Source: Nostocoides sp.
GTDB taxonomy: Bacteria; Actinomycetota; Actinomycetes; Actinomycetales; Dermatophilaceae
Length of the DNA: 64,000 bases
Direction of reading: 5' to 3'
Assembly (NCBI GenBank): GCA_016716625.1
Contig: JADJVJ010000001.1
Location: 1,488,001 to 1,552,000, forward strand
Both the position numbers and the translations under genes were made by a program. Below are positions 20,175 through 28,559 of this stretch, piece by piece (position 1 is the stretch's first letter; the number at the start of each line of letters is the position of its first letter). Under the pieces are notes generated by a model. The model was not told where the DNA came from. It was given only the letters and a program-made list of their open reading frames with translations, and ran no database searches.

Positions 20175-21058
20175 CCGGGCGCCTTGAGCGCGTGCCGGCC
20201 CCGGTCCTCGTGCTCACCGGGGTGGTCTCGGTCCAGTTCGGCGCGGCGGTGGCGATCACCCTCATCGCGAGCCACGGGTCGGCGACGGCGGTGCTGTTGC
20301 GGCTCGGGATCGGGGCGCTCCTCATGGTGGCGTTCGCCCGGCCCGCGCTGCGGGGCCACACCCCGGAACAGTGGCGCTCCGCGGTGACCTTCGGGGTCAT
20401 CCTCGCGCTCATGAACTCGACCTTCTATGCGGCGCTCGGACGGATCCCGCTCGGCGTTGCGGTCACCCTGGAGTTTCTCGGGCCACTGCTCCTGGCCGCC
20501 TGGACCTCCCGCCGCAGACGCGACCTCGCGGCCGTGGTGGCGGCGCTCGCCGGGGTCGTCCTCATCTCCGGTGCGTGGAAGGCGTCCTGGGAGCGCCTGG
20601 ACCACCTCGGCCTCGCGCTCGCCCTGCTCGCGGGGGTGTTCTGGGCGCTCTACATCATCTGGAGCGGCCGCACCGGGGCGGCCTTTCCCGGAGTCACCGG
20701 GCTCACCGTCTCCCTCGTCGTGGCGGCGGTGCTCTGCCTGCCGCTCGGGGCGGCCGGGCTGGTCGCCCTCACCGGGCTCGACCTCGGCAAGGGAGTCCTC
20801 GTCGCGCTGCTCTCCTCGGTGGTCCCCTACGGCCTGGAGCTCATCGCCTTGCGGCGGATGAGCGCCCAGGTGTTCGGGGTGCTCATGTCCACCGAACCGG
20901 CGCTCGGCGCCCTCGCCGGACTCCTCGTCCTCGGTCAGCGGCTCGCCGGCTGGCAGGTCGCCGGGATGGCGCTCGTCGTGCTCGCGAGTGCGGTCGTGCT
21001 CGGCTCCCGGCGCGGCCCCGGCCCGGAGCCGGCCGAGGCCGCCGCCGACCTCGGCTGA
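20168..21058 (+). CDS. EamA-family (drug/metabolite superfamily) transporter
   Basis: Inner-membrane exporter of the DMT superfamily, 296 residues with about ten hydrophobic helices arranged as two EamA repeats. RhtA-like features: GVAVTLEFLGPLLLAA at the end of the first repeat and VVPYGLELIALRRM with STEPALGALAGLLVLGQRL in the second. Start is ATG 20168 (GTG 20171 is equally possible), overlapping the MBL gene. RhtA-type proteins export threonine, homoserine or similar amino acids; the substrate here is not evident. It converges on the hydroxyproline operon. Confidence 0.88.
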   Translation: MVTGRLERVPAPVLVLTGVVSVQFGAAVAITLIASHGSATAVLLRLGIGALLMVAFARPALRGHTPEQWRSAVTFGVILALMNSTFYAALGRIPLGVAVTLEFLGPLLLAAWTSRRRRDLAAVVAALAGVVLISGAWKASWERLDHLGLALALLAGVFWALYIIWSGRTGAAFPGVTGLTVSLVVAAVLCLPLGAAGLVALTGLDLGKGVLVALLSSVVPYGLELIALRRMSAQVFGVLMSTEPALGALAGLLVLGQRLAGWQVAGMALVVLASAVVLGSRRGPGPEPAEAAADLG

Positions 21059-21080
21059 CCGCGGCCACCGGACCCGCGGG

Positions 21081-22166
21081 TCAGCGCAGAACGAACCCGG
21101 GCACAAGCGGGTCCGCCGGGTCGACCGTGAAGGTCGACTCCCCCACCCGGTATGCCGTGCCGGTCACCTCGGGGATCACCGCGACGGCACCCTCGGCCTC
21201 GGTGTGCCCAGCGACCCGGGCGGTGAAGGTCGACCCGACGATCGAGGAATGCACCAGCAGGTCGCCGTCACCGAGTTCCCCCGCGGCGGCAAGCAGGGCC
21301 ACCCGGGCCGAGGTGCCGGAGCCGCACGGAGACCGGTCGACCTCGCCGTCCGCGAAGACCGTGACATTGCGCTGCCAGAGAACCCGGCCGCCCGCTGCCT
21401 CGGTCGCGGCGACGGCCTCGCGCACGTGCGGTTCGCTCGATCCCTGGTCGGGCGTGAGGTCGTGGGTGAAGATCGTCCCGTAGATCCCCGAGAGCCGGGG
21501 GTCGCTCCGGTGCTGCGCGGCCCCGGCGGCGTTGAGGGTGTCCCGGATCTGCCGGCCCCGGGCAATGAGCGCGGTGTAGTCCGCGGACGCGACCCGAAGA
21601 CCGACCGCGCTCGCCGGCAGGACGGCATACATCGCGCCGCCATAGCCGATGTCGACACTCACCGAACGATCCGGGAGATCGACGGTCACAGCGCGCGCCA
21701 CGGCATACGAGGCGACGTTGCGGAAACGGGCCGACACCACCCGGCCACCCGCGGTGCGGACCACGGCGGCGACCCGGCCCGAGGGGACGTCGATGACGAC
21801 CTCGCTCTCCCCGTCCGCGGGCGCGGGCACCCGGCCCGACTCCACCGCCCAGGTGCCGAGCGCGATCGTCCCGTGGCCGCACGCGGTGGAGAATCCGTCC
21901 TTGTGCCAGAAGAGCACCCCGAGATGGGCACCGGCATCGTCGGGTGGGACGACGAAACCGCCGTACATGTCCGCATGACCGCGAGGTTCGGAACAGAGCA
22001 GCGCCCGCAGCCACTGGGCCTGCGGGTCGTGCAACGCCACCTCACGGCGGTCGAGCACGCTCAGGCCCTCCCCGAGCAGGGCAGGCTGCGGCTCCTCGAC
22101 GATCCGAAACGGCTCGCCCCCGGTGTGGTAGTCGACCGTGTGCACGCGCTCGGGGCGGCTGCTCAC
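21081..22166 (-). CDS. Proline racemase-family protein (first of two)
   Basis: 361-residue member of the proline racemase/hydroxyproline epimerase family. It starts VHTVDYHTGGEPFRIV and keeps both catalytic cysteines: Cys96 in STACGHGT and Cys281 in DRSPCGSGTSAR. This argues for a two-base racemase/epimerase rather than trans-3-hydroxyproline dehydratase, in which the first Cys is Ser or Thr. GTG start overlaps the stop of the second racemase gene (GTGA). Last gene of the minus-strand hydroxyproline operon. It may act on a different imino acid (proline or 3-hydroxyproline) than its neighbour. Confidence 0.9.
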   Translation of the reverse strand: MSSRPERVHTVDYHTGGEPFRIVEEPQPALLGEGLSVLDRREVALHDPQAQWLRALLCSEPRGHADMYGGFVVPPDDAGAHLGVLFWHKDGFSTACGHGTIALGTWAVESGRVPAPADGESEVVIDVPSGRVAAVVRTAGGRVVSARFRNVASYAVARAVTVDLPDRSVSVDIGYGGAMYAVLPASAVGLRVASADYTALIARGRQIRDTLNAAGAAQHRSDPRLSGIYGTIFTHDLTPDQGSSEPHVREAVAATEAAGGRVLWQRNVTVFADGEVDRSPCGSGTSARVALLAAAGELGDGDLLVHSSIVGSTFTARVAGHTEAEGAVAVIPEVTGTAYRVGESTFTVDPADPLVPGFVLR

Positions 22167-23164
22167 AGGAGGAACCCCGCCGGATAGGGGTCACTCGGGT
22201 CGAGGAGGTACTGCGCGGTGCCGGTGATCCAGGCCCGTCCGGTCACCGACGGCAGGATGCCGGGCCGGCCGCCGACGGTCGTGACCTCCCGGATCCGTCC
22301 GATGAACCGGGAGCCGATGAAGGACTCGTTGACGAAGTCCGCGCCGACATCGAGCATCCCGCGGGCGTGCAGTTGCGCCATCCGGGCGCTCGTCCCAGTG
22401 CCGCACGGCGATCGGTCGAACCAGCCGGGGTGGATGGCCATGGCATGTCGGCTGTGCGCTGCGGTGGACCCCGGCGCCTCCAGGTAGACGTGGTGGCACA
22501 CGGCAATCTCGGGATGCTCCGGGTGGACCACCGGACGCTCAGTGTTGATCGCGTCCATGATCGCCAACCCAGCATCGAGCATCCGCTGCTTGTGGGCCCG
22601 CTCGAACGGGATGCCGAGGTCCTCAAGCCTCACGATGGCATAGAAGTTCCCCCCATAGGCGATGTCGTAGCGCACCCGCCCGAACCCCTCGACCTCGACC
22701 TCCTCGTCGAGGGCATGGCAGTACGAGGCGACATTGTCGAGGGTCACTGCCACCGCGCGGCCGTCCTCGACCTGGACCCGTGCGGTGACCAGCCCCGCGG
22801 GCGCGTCGAGCCGGATGACGGTCTCGGGTTCGCTGACCGCCACCATCCCGGTCTCGACGAGAACCGTGGCCACCCCGATGGTGCCGTGCCCGCACATCGG
22901 CAGGCATCCGGACACCTCGATGTAGAGCACCCCCCAGTCCGCATCCGGTCGGGTGGGTGGTTGCAGGATCGCGCCGGACATGGCCGCATGGCCACGGGGT
23001 TCGTACATGAGCAGGGTCCGAAGATCGTCCCGCTCGGCCAGGAACCGGAGGCGCTTCTCCGACATGGTCGCGCCGGGAAGGACGCCCACACCGCCGGTGA
23101 TGACCCGGGTGGGCATACCCTCGGTGTGACTGTCCACCGCGTGGTAGACGACTCGGCTGCGCAT
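22163..23164 (-). CDS. 4-hydroxyproline 2-epimerase (proline racemase family)
   Basis: Converts trans-4-hydroxy-L-proline to cis-4-hydroxy-D-proline, the first catabolic step. 333 residues from ATG 23164, the usual epimerase length. N-terminus VYHAVDSHTEGMPTRVITGG; catalytic Cys91 in PMCGHGT and Cys254 in DRSPCGTGTSAR. A longer upstream start at 23266 would overlap the DapA-family gene and is rejected. Sits one base after the DapA-family stop and overlaps the next racemase. The assignment rests on the family plus the surrounding pathway genes. Confidence 0.9.
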   Translation of the reverse strand: MRSRVVYHAVDSHTEGMPTRVITGGVGVLPGATMSEKRLRFLAERDDLRTLLMYEPRGHAAMSGAILQPPTRPDADWGVLYIEVSGCLPMCGHGTIGVATVLVETGMVAVSEPETVIRLDAPAGLVTARVQVEDGRAVAVTLDNVASYCHALDEEVEVEGFGRVRYDIAYGGNFYAIVRLEDLGIPFERAHKQRMLDAGLAIMDAINTERPVVHPEHPEIAVCHHVYLEAPGSTAAHSRHAMAIHPGWFDRSPCGTGTSARMAQLHARGMLDVGADFVNESFIGSRFIGRIREVTTVGGRPGILPSVTGRAWITGTAQYLLDPSDPYPAGFLL

Positions 23165-23165
23165 G

Positions 23166-24065
23166 TCAGTCGATCCCGGCGTCGATGAGCGCCTGGGTGG
23201 CGTCCCGAACGATCCGCTCCTGCTCCACGGTGAGTGCCTGACGCGGCGGCCGGCAGCGGCCACCAACCCGCCCGATCATGTCCTGGCCGAGTTTGATCGC
23301 CTGGATGAACTCGGTCTTGCTGTCCCAGCGGAGCACCGGGTGGAGTTGCCGGTAGAGCGGCACGGCGGTCGCAAGGTCCCCGGCGAGCGAGGCCTGGTAG
23401 AGCCGCACGCAGGCCTTCGGGAAAACCTGCGGGTACCCGGCGACCCAGCCGACGGCACCGGCCAAGGCGACCTCGAGGACGGTGTCGTCGGTGCCGATCA
23501 TGAGGTCGAGATCCGGCGCGAGTTCGGCGATCTCGTAGCAGCGACGCACGTCGCCGCTGAACTCCTTCACCCCGACGATGAACCCTTCGGCGCTCAGCCG
23601 GGCGAGGATCGGGGGCGTCAGGTCGGTCTTGGTGTCGATCGGGTTGTTGTATGCCGTTACCGGCAGCCCCACGCTCGCGATGAGCTCGTAGTGTTCGAGG
23701 ATGGCCCGCTCATCGGTGCGGTAGGCGTTCGGGGGCAACGCCATAACCGCGTGACAGCCGGCGTCCTTGGCGAACTGGGTATGCCGTCGGGACTCGAGCC
23801 CGCCGTAGGCGCCGACCCCCGGCATGACGGTGAACCCGGCTGGTGCCGCGGCCACCGCGGTCTCGACGACCCGGTCGCGCTCCGCGGTGGTGAGGGTCTG
23901 GTACTCCCCGAGGGATCCGCTGGGCACTACCCCGTCGCATCCCTGTTCGGCCAACCAGGACACGTTGTCGGCATACGCGCCATAGTCGACGGACAGGTCG
24001 GCCTGGAACGGCAGACTCGCGGCGACGAGGACACCGTGCCAGGGTTTGCGGGGGGCGTCGGTCAT
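23166..24065 (-). CDS. DapA-family deaminase, probably 1-pyrroline-4-hydroxy-2-carboxylate deaminase
   Basis: 299-residue class I aldolase of the dihydrodipicolinate-synthase family. SGSLGE at 49-54, Tyr139 in YNNP, and the Schiff-base Lys167 in GVKEFSGD are present. In this operon the expected reaction is deamination of the D-hydroxyproline oxidation product to 2-oxoglutarate semialdehyde (LhpC/HypD type), rather than lysine synthesis. ATG overlaps the stop of the fused FAD subunit gene. A genuine DapA would normally lie with lysine genes, which are absent here. Confidence 0.88.
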   Translation of the reverse strand: MTDAPRKPWHGVLVAASLPFQADLSVDYGAYADNVSWLAEQGCDGVVPSGSLGEYQTLTTAERDRVVETAVAAAPAGFTVMPGVGAYGGLESRRHTQFAKDAGCHAVMALPPNAYRTDERAILEHYELIASVGLPVTAYNNPIDTKTDLTPPILARLSAEGFIVGVKEFSGDVRRCYEIAELAPDLDLMIGTDDTVLEVALAGAVGWVAGYPQVFPKACVRLYQASLAGDLATAVPLYRQLHPVLRWDSKTEFIQAIKLGQDMIGRVGGRCRPPRQALTVEQERIVRDATQALIDAGID

Positions 24066-25771
24066 GTCGGCTCCTTCATCGCGGGGTTCTCAGACCTATG
24101 CATATCACTGCGGGCGGCGAGGTCGCCGAGGCGTACCGGCGTCGCCAGCAGACGTTCCTCCACCCGGTCCGGGGTGCCGCACAGCATCCGGGTGGCCGGC
24201 CCGCAGATCCGCCCCTGGCACCAGCCCATGCCCGCCCGGGTGTGGTGTTTGAGAAGCCCGGGATCGAGGTCGCCGTGCTGCGCGATGACCGCCCGGGCGG
24301 CCCCGAGGCGGGTCTCCTCGCAGCGACAGAGCACGGTGTCGTCGGGCTGGTCGTGGAGCCAGCCGTGCAGCACCACCGTGCGGGCCTGGACGAGGTCGGC
24401 GAACCGACGCAGCGACGCAACCTCCCGCCGGAGCCGTGCCACCTGCGCATCGTCGAGCCGCTCCCCCTGGGCCGCCCGGACTCCGAGCCCGGCGAGCCGG
24501 CCCTCGGCGAGCGCGAGCCCGGCCCCTCCGACCCCGCAGGTCTCCCCCGCCACGAGGAGCCCGGGGATGCTGCTCGCCTGCCAGCCATCGACGGCGACGA
24601 CCATCTGACCGTCGACGCCACGCCGCATCCGGGGCCGGTGCGGGGTGAGCAGGTCCAGGCGGGGCACGAAGCCCCAGCTCACCCCGAGTGCGTCGACCTC
24701 GATCTGCTGTGCGGAGCTGCGGTCGACCCGTCCGCTGCGGTCGAGCCGGGCCACCTCGACCGCTTCGAGCCGCTGCGCGCCGAGCGCCCGCACGACGACG
24801 GTGGCCGACCGTAGCTGCACCCGGTGGCGGGCGAGGAGTGCGGCGTACCCGGCGGCCTCGCGGACCTTGCCCGGCTGTGCGACCACGGCCGGGAGGCCCC
24901 GGGCCCAGCCACCCGGTCGGCCGGCCTCACAGAGGGCGAGCACGCGCGATCCTCGGGCGGCCAGTCCGGCAGCGACGGGGAGCAGAAAGGGCCCGCTGCC
25001 CGCGACCACGACCCGCTGACCGGGTAGGACATCGCTGCCCTTGAGCAGGGACTGCAGTCCACCCACGGTCATCACACCCGGGAGGTCCCACCCCGGGAAG
25101 GGCAGGGCAAGGTCATGAGCGCCGGTCGCCACGAGCAGCCAACGGGCGGTGATCACCCCGGGGCGGGGCGAGGTCGGGGTGAGGTGGACCCGCCACGCTT
25201 GTCCGGTGCGCACCGTCGCCCAGACCTCGGTGCCACGGCGCAGATCGAGACGACCGGCCCGCTCCCCCTCGGCGAGCCGCTCCCGCAGCCCGGCATAGGT
25301 CGCCAGATCGTGGTGCAGATCCTCCCCGCGGCCCAAGTCGCTGCCCGCCGGGGGGAACCGCCAGTACTGCCCGCCAACCTCCGCCCCCGCGTCCATCAGG
25401 ACGACCCGCAGCCCGCCCTCCAGGGCCGCAGCGGCGGCCGCCATACCCGCTGGTCCGCCACCGACGATGGCGAGGTCGGCGACGGTCTCCAGCGCAGCGC
25501 TCTCAGAGGGCGGAGGCGCGGACGCTGCCGGTTCGGCGGAGGTCACCTCGAGGCCCTCGGTGGCGATCACCTGGCAGGTCCGCACCCCGCCCGCTCCGTC
25601 GATCGTCGCCAGACAGTCGAAACACACCCCGATGCCACAGAACACCCCGCGCGGGGCATCCGCGCCACGGGTCCGCCGAACCGCCGACACCCCGGCTGCG
25701 AGCAGGGCCGCGGCGACGCTCTGCCCCCGGCGGAACGGGATCTCGGCGCCATCGAAGCGGAAGGTGGTCAC
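24062..25771 (-). CDS. Fused [2Fe-2S] ferredoxin / FAD-NAD(P) subunit of D-hydroxyproline dehydrogenase
   Basis: 569 residues combining what are separate alpha and gamma subunits in Pseudomonas LhpBEF. Residues 1-80: small 2Fe-2S domain with Cys45, Cys50, Cys53 and Cys66. Residues 95-440: pyridine nucleotide-disulphide oxidoreductase fold, first dinucleotide loop GGGPAG (104-109), second AGSGP (257-261). Residues about 478-535: BFD-like Fe-S domain with Cys482, Cys484, Cys518 and Cys523. GTG start overlaps the next oxidase gene (GTGA). It should carry electrons from the partner flavoprotein encoded upstream. Similar fusions occur in opine/sarcosine oxidase relatives, so the exact substrate is inferred from the operon. 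Confidence 0.88.
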   Translation of the reverse strand: MTTFRFDGAEIPFRRGQSVAAALLAAGVSAVRRTRGADAPRGVFCGIGVCFDCLATIDGAGGVRTCQVIATEGLEVTSAEPAASAPPPSESAALETVADLAIVGGGPAGMAAAAAALEGGLRVVLMDAGAEVGGQYWRFPPAGSDLGRGEDLHHDLATYAGLRERLAEGERAGRLDLRRGTEVWATVRTGQAWRVHLTPTSPRPGVITARWLLVATGAHDLALPFPGWDLPGVMTVGGLQSLLKGSDVLPGQRVVVAGSGPFLLPVAAGLAARGSRVLALCEAGRPGGWARGLPAVVAQPGKVREAAGYAALLARHRVQLRSATVVVRALGAQRLEAVEVARLDRSGRVDRSSAQQIEVDALGVSWGFVPRLDLLTPHRPRMRRGVDGQMVVAVDGWQASSIPGLLVAGETCGVGGAGLALAEGRLAGLGVRAAQGERLDDAQVARLRREVASLRRFADLVQARTVVLHGWLHDQPDDTVLCRCEETRLGAARAVIAQHGDLDPGLLKHHTRAGMGWCQGRICGPATRMLCGTPDRVEERLLATPVRLGDLAARSDMHRSENPAMKEPT

Positions 25772-26907
25772 GAGGCCTCCTCGGTGAGCAGCCGATTCGG
25801 TTTCAGCCCCGCGAACGCGTCGACGAGCCCTGGGTCGTCACCGGTGAGGTATGCCGTGACAAGGGCCGCGGTGCCGGTGGCCAGCCCGATGCCGGCCCCC
25901 TCGTGGCCGCAGGCGTGCAGCAGCCACGGCAGCCGTGGGTCCGGCCCGATGACCGGCAGATGGTCGGGGCAATAGGGCCGGAAACCTCGGTAGACCCGCA
26001 GCAGTTGCCGGCCGGCGAGGACCGGGTAGAGCCGGACCGCCTGGGCGGCGAGTCGTTCGACGACCTCGACGCGCAGCGCCAGCTCGAAGCCGACGCGTTC
26101 CCGGCTCGCGCCGATGAGGATCGTGCCCCCGGGCGTGGACTCGACGACACACGAGGTCTCCAGGCCCGCGTCCGACGACGCCACGTTGGCGACATAGTCC
26201 GCGGAATAGACTTTGTGCCGGATCATCGGCGGGCACGGCTCGGTGACCAGGATGAACCCGCGTCGCGGTAGCACCGGCACCGGTGCGCCGAGGAGCCGGC
26301 CGACCGCGCCACCCCAGGTCCCGGCCGCGTTGACGACCGCATCCGCCCTATGGACTGCCCCGGAGGCGGTACGCACCCCTGGCCCGGAGAGGGTGCCGCC
26401 GATGACCGGGTCACCAAGGAACACCCTGGCCCCGGCCGCGCGGGCATCGGCGAGGAGGGCGTGCGCGGCGAGGACCGGTTGCACCTGGGCGTCCTCGGGG
26501 TAATGCATGCCGCTGGCGAGGTCCGGCGCCAGGTACGGCTCGAGGTCGTGGACGTCCTCGACCGACCGGGCCTGCACCCCGGCAACCCGCTGGCTGGTGG
26601 CGAAGGCATCCAGGGCCGCCGTCGCTTCCGGCGAGGTGGGCACGACGAGCCCGCCCTTGTCCTGGAGCTCGAACCGTTCTCGCCCGAGGTCCTCCCCGAG
26701 GTCGTCCCACAGCGTCCGGGAGAGCCGGGCGAGGTCGAGTTCGAGCCCGGGAGCCTTGTCGGAGAGCAGGATGTTGCCCTCGCCGCGGCTCGTCGTTCCG
26801 GACGCCGCTCCCGCGCCATCGAGAACGACGACCTCGACGCCCGCCCGGGCGGCCCATCGGGCGATCGCGGACCCGATGATCCCGGCACCGATGACGAGGA
26901 CCTTCAC
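25768..26907 (-). CDS. DAO-family FAD oxidoreductase, catalytic subunit of D-hydroxyproline dehydrogenase
   Basis: 379-residue flavoprotein of the D-amino-acid/glycine oxidase superfamily. The N-terminal dinucleotide fold is VLVIGAGIIGSAIARWAA (residues 3-20), followed by ASGTTSRGEGNI, and the C-terminal FAD loop is ACGHEGAGIGLATGTA. Expected to oxidise cis-4-hydroxy-D-proline at C2, passing electrons to the fused Fe-S/FAD subunit encoded next. GTG start at 26907; GAGGAGG lies 12 bases upstream. First gene of the five-gene minus-strand operon, divergent from the semialdehyde dehydrogenase across 71 bases. Confidence 0.88.
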   Translation of the reverse strand: MKVLVIGAGIIGSAIARWAARAGVEVVVLDGAGAASGTTSRGEGNILLSDKAPGLELDLARLSRTLWDDLGEDLGRERFELQDKGGLVVPTSPEATAALDAFATSQRVAGVQARSVEDVHDLEPYLAPDLASGMHYPEDAQVQPVLAAHALLADARAAGARVFLGDPVIGGTLSGPGVRTASGAVHRADAVVNAAGTWGGAVGRLLGAPVPVLPRRGFILVTEPCPPMIRHKVYSADYVANVASSDAGLETSCVVESTPGGTILIGASRERVGFELALRVEVVERLAAQAVRLYPVLAGRQLLRVYRGFRPYCPDHLPVIGPDPRLPWLLHACGHEGAGIGLATGTAALVTAYLTGDDPGLVDAFAGLKPNRLLTEEAS

Positions 26908-26945
26908 TGCGGCTCATCGCCTCCTCGCGCGGTCCCGCCCGCCGC

Positions 26946-26978
26946 GGTGGCCAGGCACGCCAATGCTACGTTGCCACC
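26946..26978. promoter_or_regulatory. Divergent control region of the hydroxyproline genes with inverted half-sites
   Basis: GGTGGC at 26946-26951 and its complement GCCACC at 26973-26978 frame TACGTT (26967-26972), a TANNNT box six bases before the dehydrogenase ATG. The arrangement suits an operator overlapping a leaderless promoter. No regulator gene is next to the cluster, so this remains a suggestion. Confidence 0.4.
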
Positions 26979-28559
26979 ATGGACGTCATCGGAGTCTCCG
27001 TCATCGCCGGCCGGAGTGTTGCGGGCGAGGGAGCGCCCTTTCACGCCCGGGCCGCGGCGACCGGGGATCCCGTCGATCCGCCCTTTCGGACAGCGACCGC
27101 GGACCTTGTCGCCGAGGCGTGCGCCGCGGCGGCCGCCGCGTTCCCGACATACCGGGCTCGTCCGCTGCACGATCGTGCCGATTTCCTCACCGCGGTCGCC
27201 GAGGAGATCGAGGTCCTCGGCGAGGCGCTGACCGACCGAGTTCAACTCGAGACCGGGCTCCCCGAGGCTAGGGTCCTCGGCGAACGGGGCCGCACCGCCG
27301 CCCAGGCCCGACTGTTCGCCGACGTCGTCCGCCGCGGCGACTTCCTTGGCCTGCGCCTCGACGCCGCGCTCCCCGACCGCACCCCGCTGCCCAAACCGGA
27401 CCTGCGGCTGCGCCGGGTGCCCCTTGGCCCGGTCGCCGTCTGGGGTGCGAGCAACTTCCCGCTCGCCTTCTCCACGGCCGGGGGCGACACCGTCTCGGCG
27501 CTCGCGGCCGGCTGCCCGGTGATCGTCAAGGGCCACCCCGCTCATCCCGGTACCGCCGAGCTCGTCGCCCACGCGGTGACCCGGGCCGCCGAGCGCACCG
27601 GCATGCCTGCCGGGGTGTTCTCCCTGCTCCAGGACGGGGATGTCAGCGCGGCAAAGGCGCTCGCTGTCGACCCCCGGATCGCGGCCATCGCCTTCACCGG
27701 ATCCCGGGCCGGTGGCCTCGCGCTCGCCGCGCTCGCGGCCGGTCGCCAGGTGCCGATCCCGGTCTTCGCCGAACTGTCGGCGGTGAACCCGGTCATCCTG
27801 CTGCCCGGAGCCGTGGCGTCGGACGCCGCTCGCGCCCGGCTCGCCGAGGGCTACCTCACGTCACTGACCTTCGGCGCCGGGCAGCTGTGCACGAACCCGG
27901 GCCTGCTCTTCGTCCCCGTCGGCGAGACCGGGGATGCCCTGGTCGCCGAGATTGCCGAGCGGGTCCGGGCGACGGCCGGGGCGACCATGCTGCACCCCGG
28001 GATCAGTTCCGCGTATGCCGTGGGCGTCGCCCAGCGCGCAGGGGTCACCGGCGTGGTCGAGGTCGGCGTCGGCTCAGGGAGCGCGCTGGCGCCGGCGGCC
28101 ACGGTGCACGAGTGCTCGCTGGCCACCTTCGCCGCGGAGCCTCAACTGGCGGAGGAGGTCTTCGGCGCCGCCGGACTCATCGTCCGGTATGACGACGCCG
28201 ACGGGCTCGTCGCAGCCCTGTCCGGGCTTGAGGGACAGCTCACCGCGACCCTGCACGGATCGGACTCACCGGCGGACCTGGCCTCGGCGGCCGCGGTGCT
28301 GCCGGTGGTCGAGGAGCGCTCCGGAAGGGTCATCTGGAACGGCTGGCCGACGGGGGTCGAGGTAACCCATGCCATGGTCCACGGCGGGCCCTATCCGGCC
28401 ACGACGGCTCCCTCAACGACCTCCGTCGGCACGCTCGCCATCGAGCGTTTCCTCCGGCCCGTTGCCTACCAGAACCTGCCGCAGAACCTGCTTCCCGAGG
28501 AGTTGCGCGACGGCAACCCGTGGGGAGTGACGCGGATGGTGGACGGTCAGCTGAGCTGA
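26979..28559 (+). CDS. 2-oxoglutarate semialdehyde dehydrogenase (NADP-dependent aldehyde dehydrogenase)
   Basis: 526-residue aldehyde dehydrogenase of the KGSADH subgroup, which ends hydroxyproline (and some sugar-acid) catabolism by making 2-oxoglutarate. Key residues: Asn159 in ASNFP, Glu265 in FAELSAVNP, and catalytic Cys304 in GAGQLCTNPG. Cofactor loop GDTVSALAAGCPVIVKGHP is typical of NADP+ users. It starts at ATG 26979 with a TANNNT box six bases upstream and no Shine-Dalgarno. It diverges from the other pathway genes, and its 3' end overlaps terC by 13 bases tail to tail. Confidence 0.92.
   Translation: MDVIGVSVIAGRSVAGEGAPFHARAAATGDPVDPPFRTATADLVAEACAAAAAAFPTYRARPLHDRADFLTAVAEEIEVLGEALTDRVQLETGLPEARVLGERGRTAAQARLFADVVRRGDFLGLRLDAALPDRTPLPKPDLRLRRVPLGPVAVWGASNFPLAFSTAGGDTVSALAAGCPVIVKGHPAHPGTAELVAHAVTRAAERTGMPAGVFSLLQDGDVSAAKALAVDPRIAAIAFTGSRAGGLALAALAAGRQVPIPVFAELSAVNPVILLPGAVASDAARARLAEGYLTSLTFGAGQLCTNPGLLFVPVGETGDALVAEIAERVRATAGATMLHPGISSAYAVGVAQRAGVTGVVEVGVGSGSALAPAATVHECSLATFAAEPQLAEEVFGAAGLIVRYDDADGLVAALSGLEGQLTATLHGSDSPADLASAAAVLPVVEERSGRVIWNGWPTGVEVTHAMVHGGPYPATTAPSTTSVGTLAIERFLRPVAYQNLPQNLLPEELRDGNPWGVTRMVDGQLS

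Noticed and set aside
21050..21085. Possible hairpin between the EamA and racemase gene ends
   Set aside because: Arms are short with a bulge; not convincing enough to call a terminator.
23166..24065. Annotation as dapA (lysine synthesis)
   Set aside because: Family motifs fit, but the operon is entirely hydroxyproline catabolic, so a deaminase role is far more likely.
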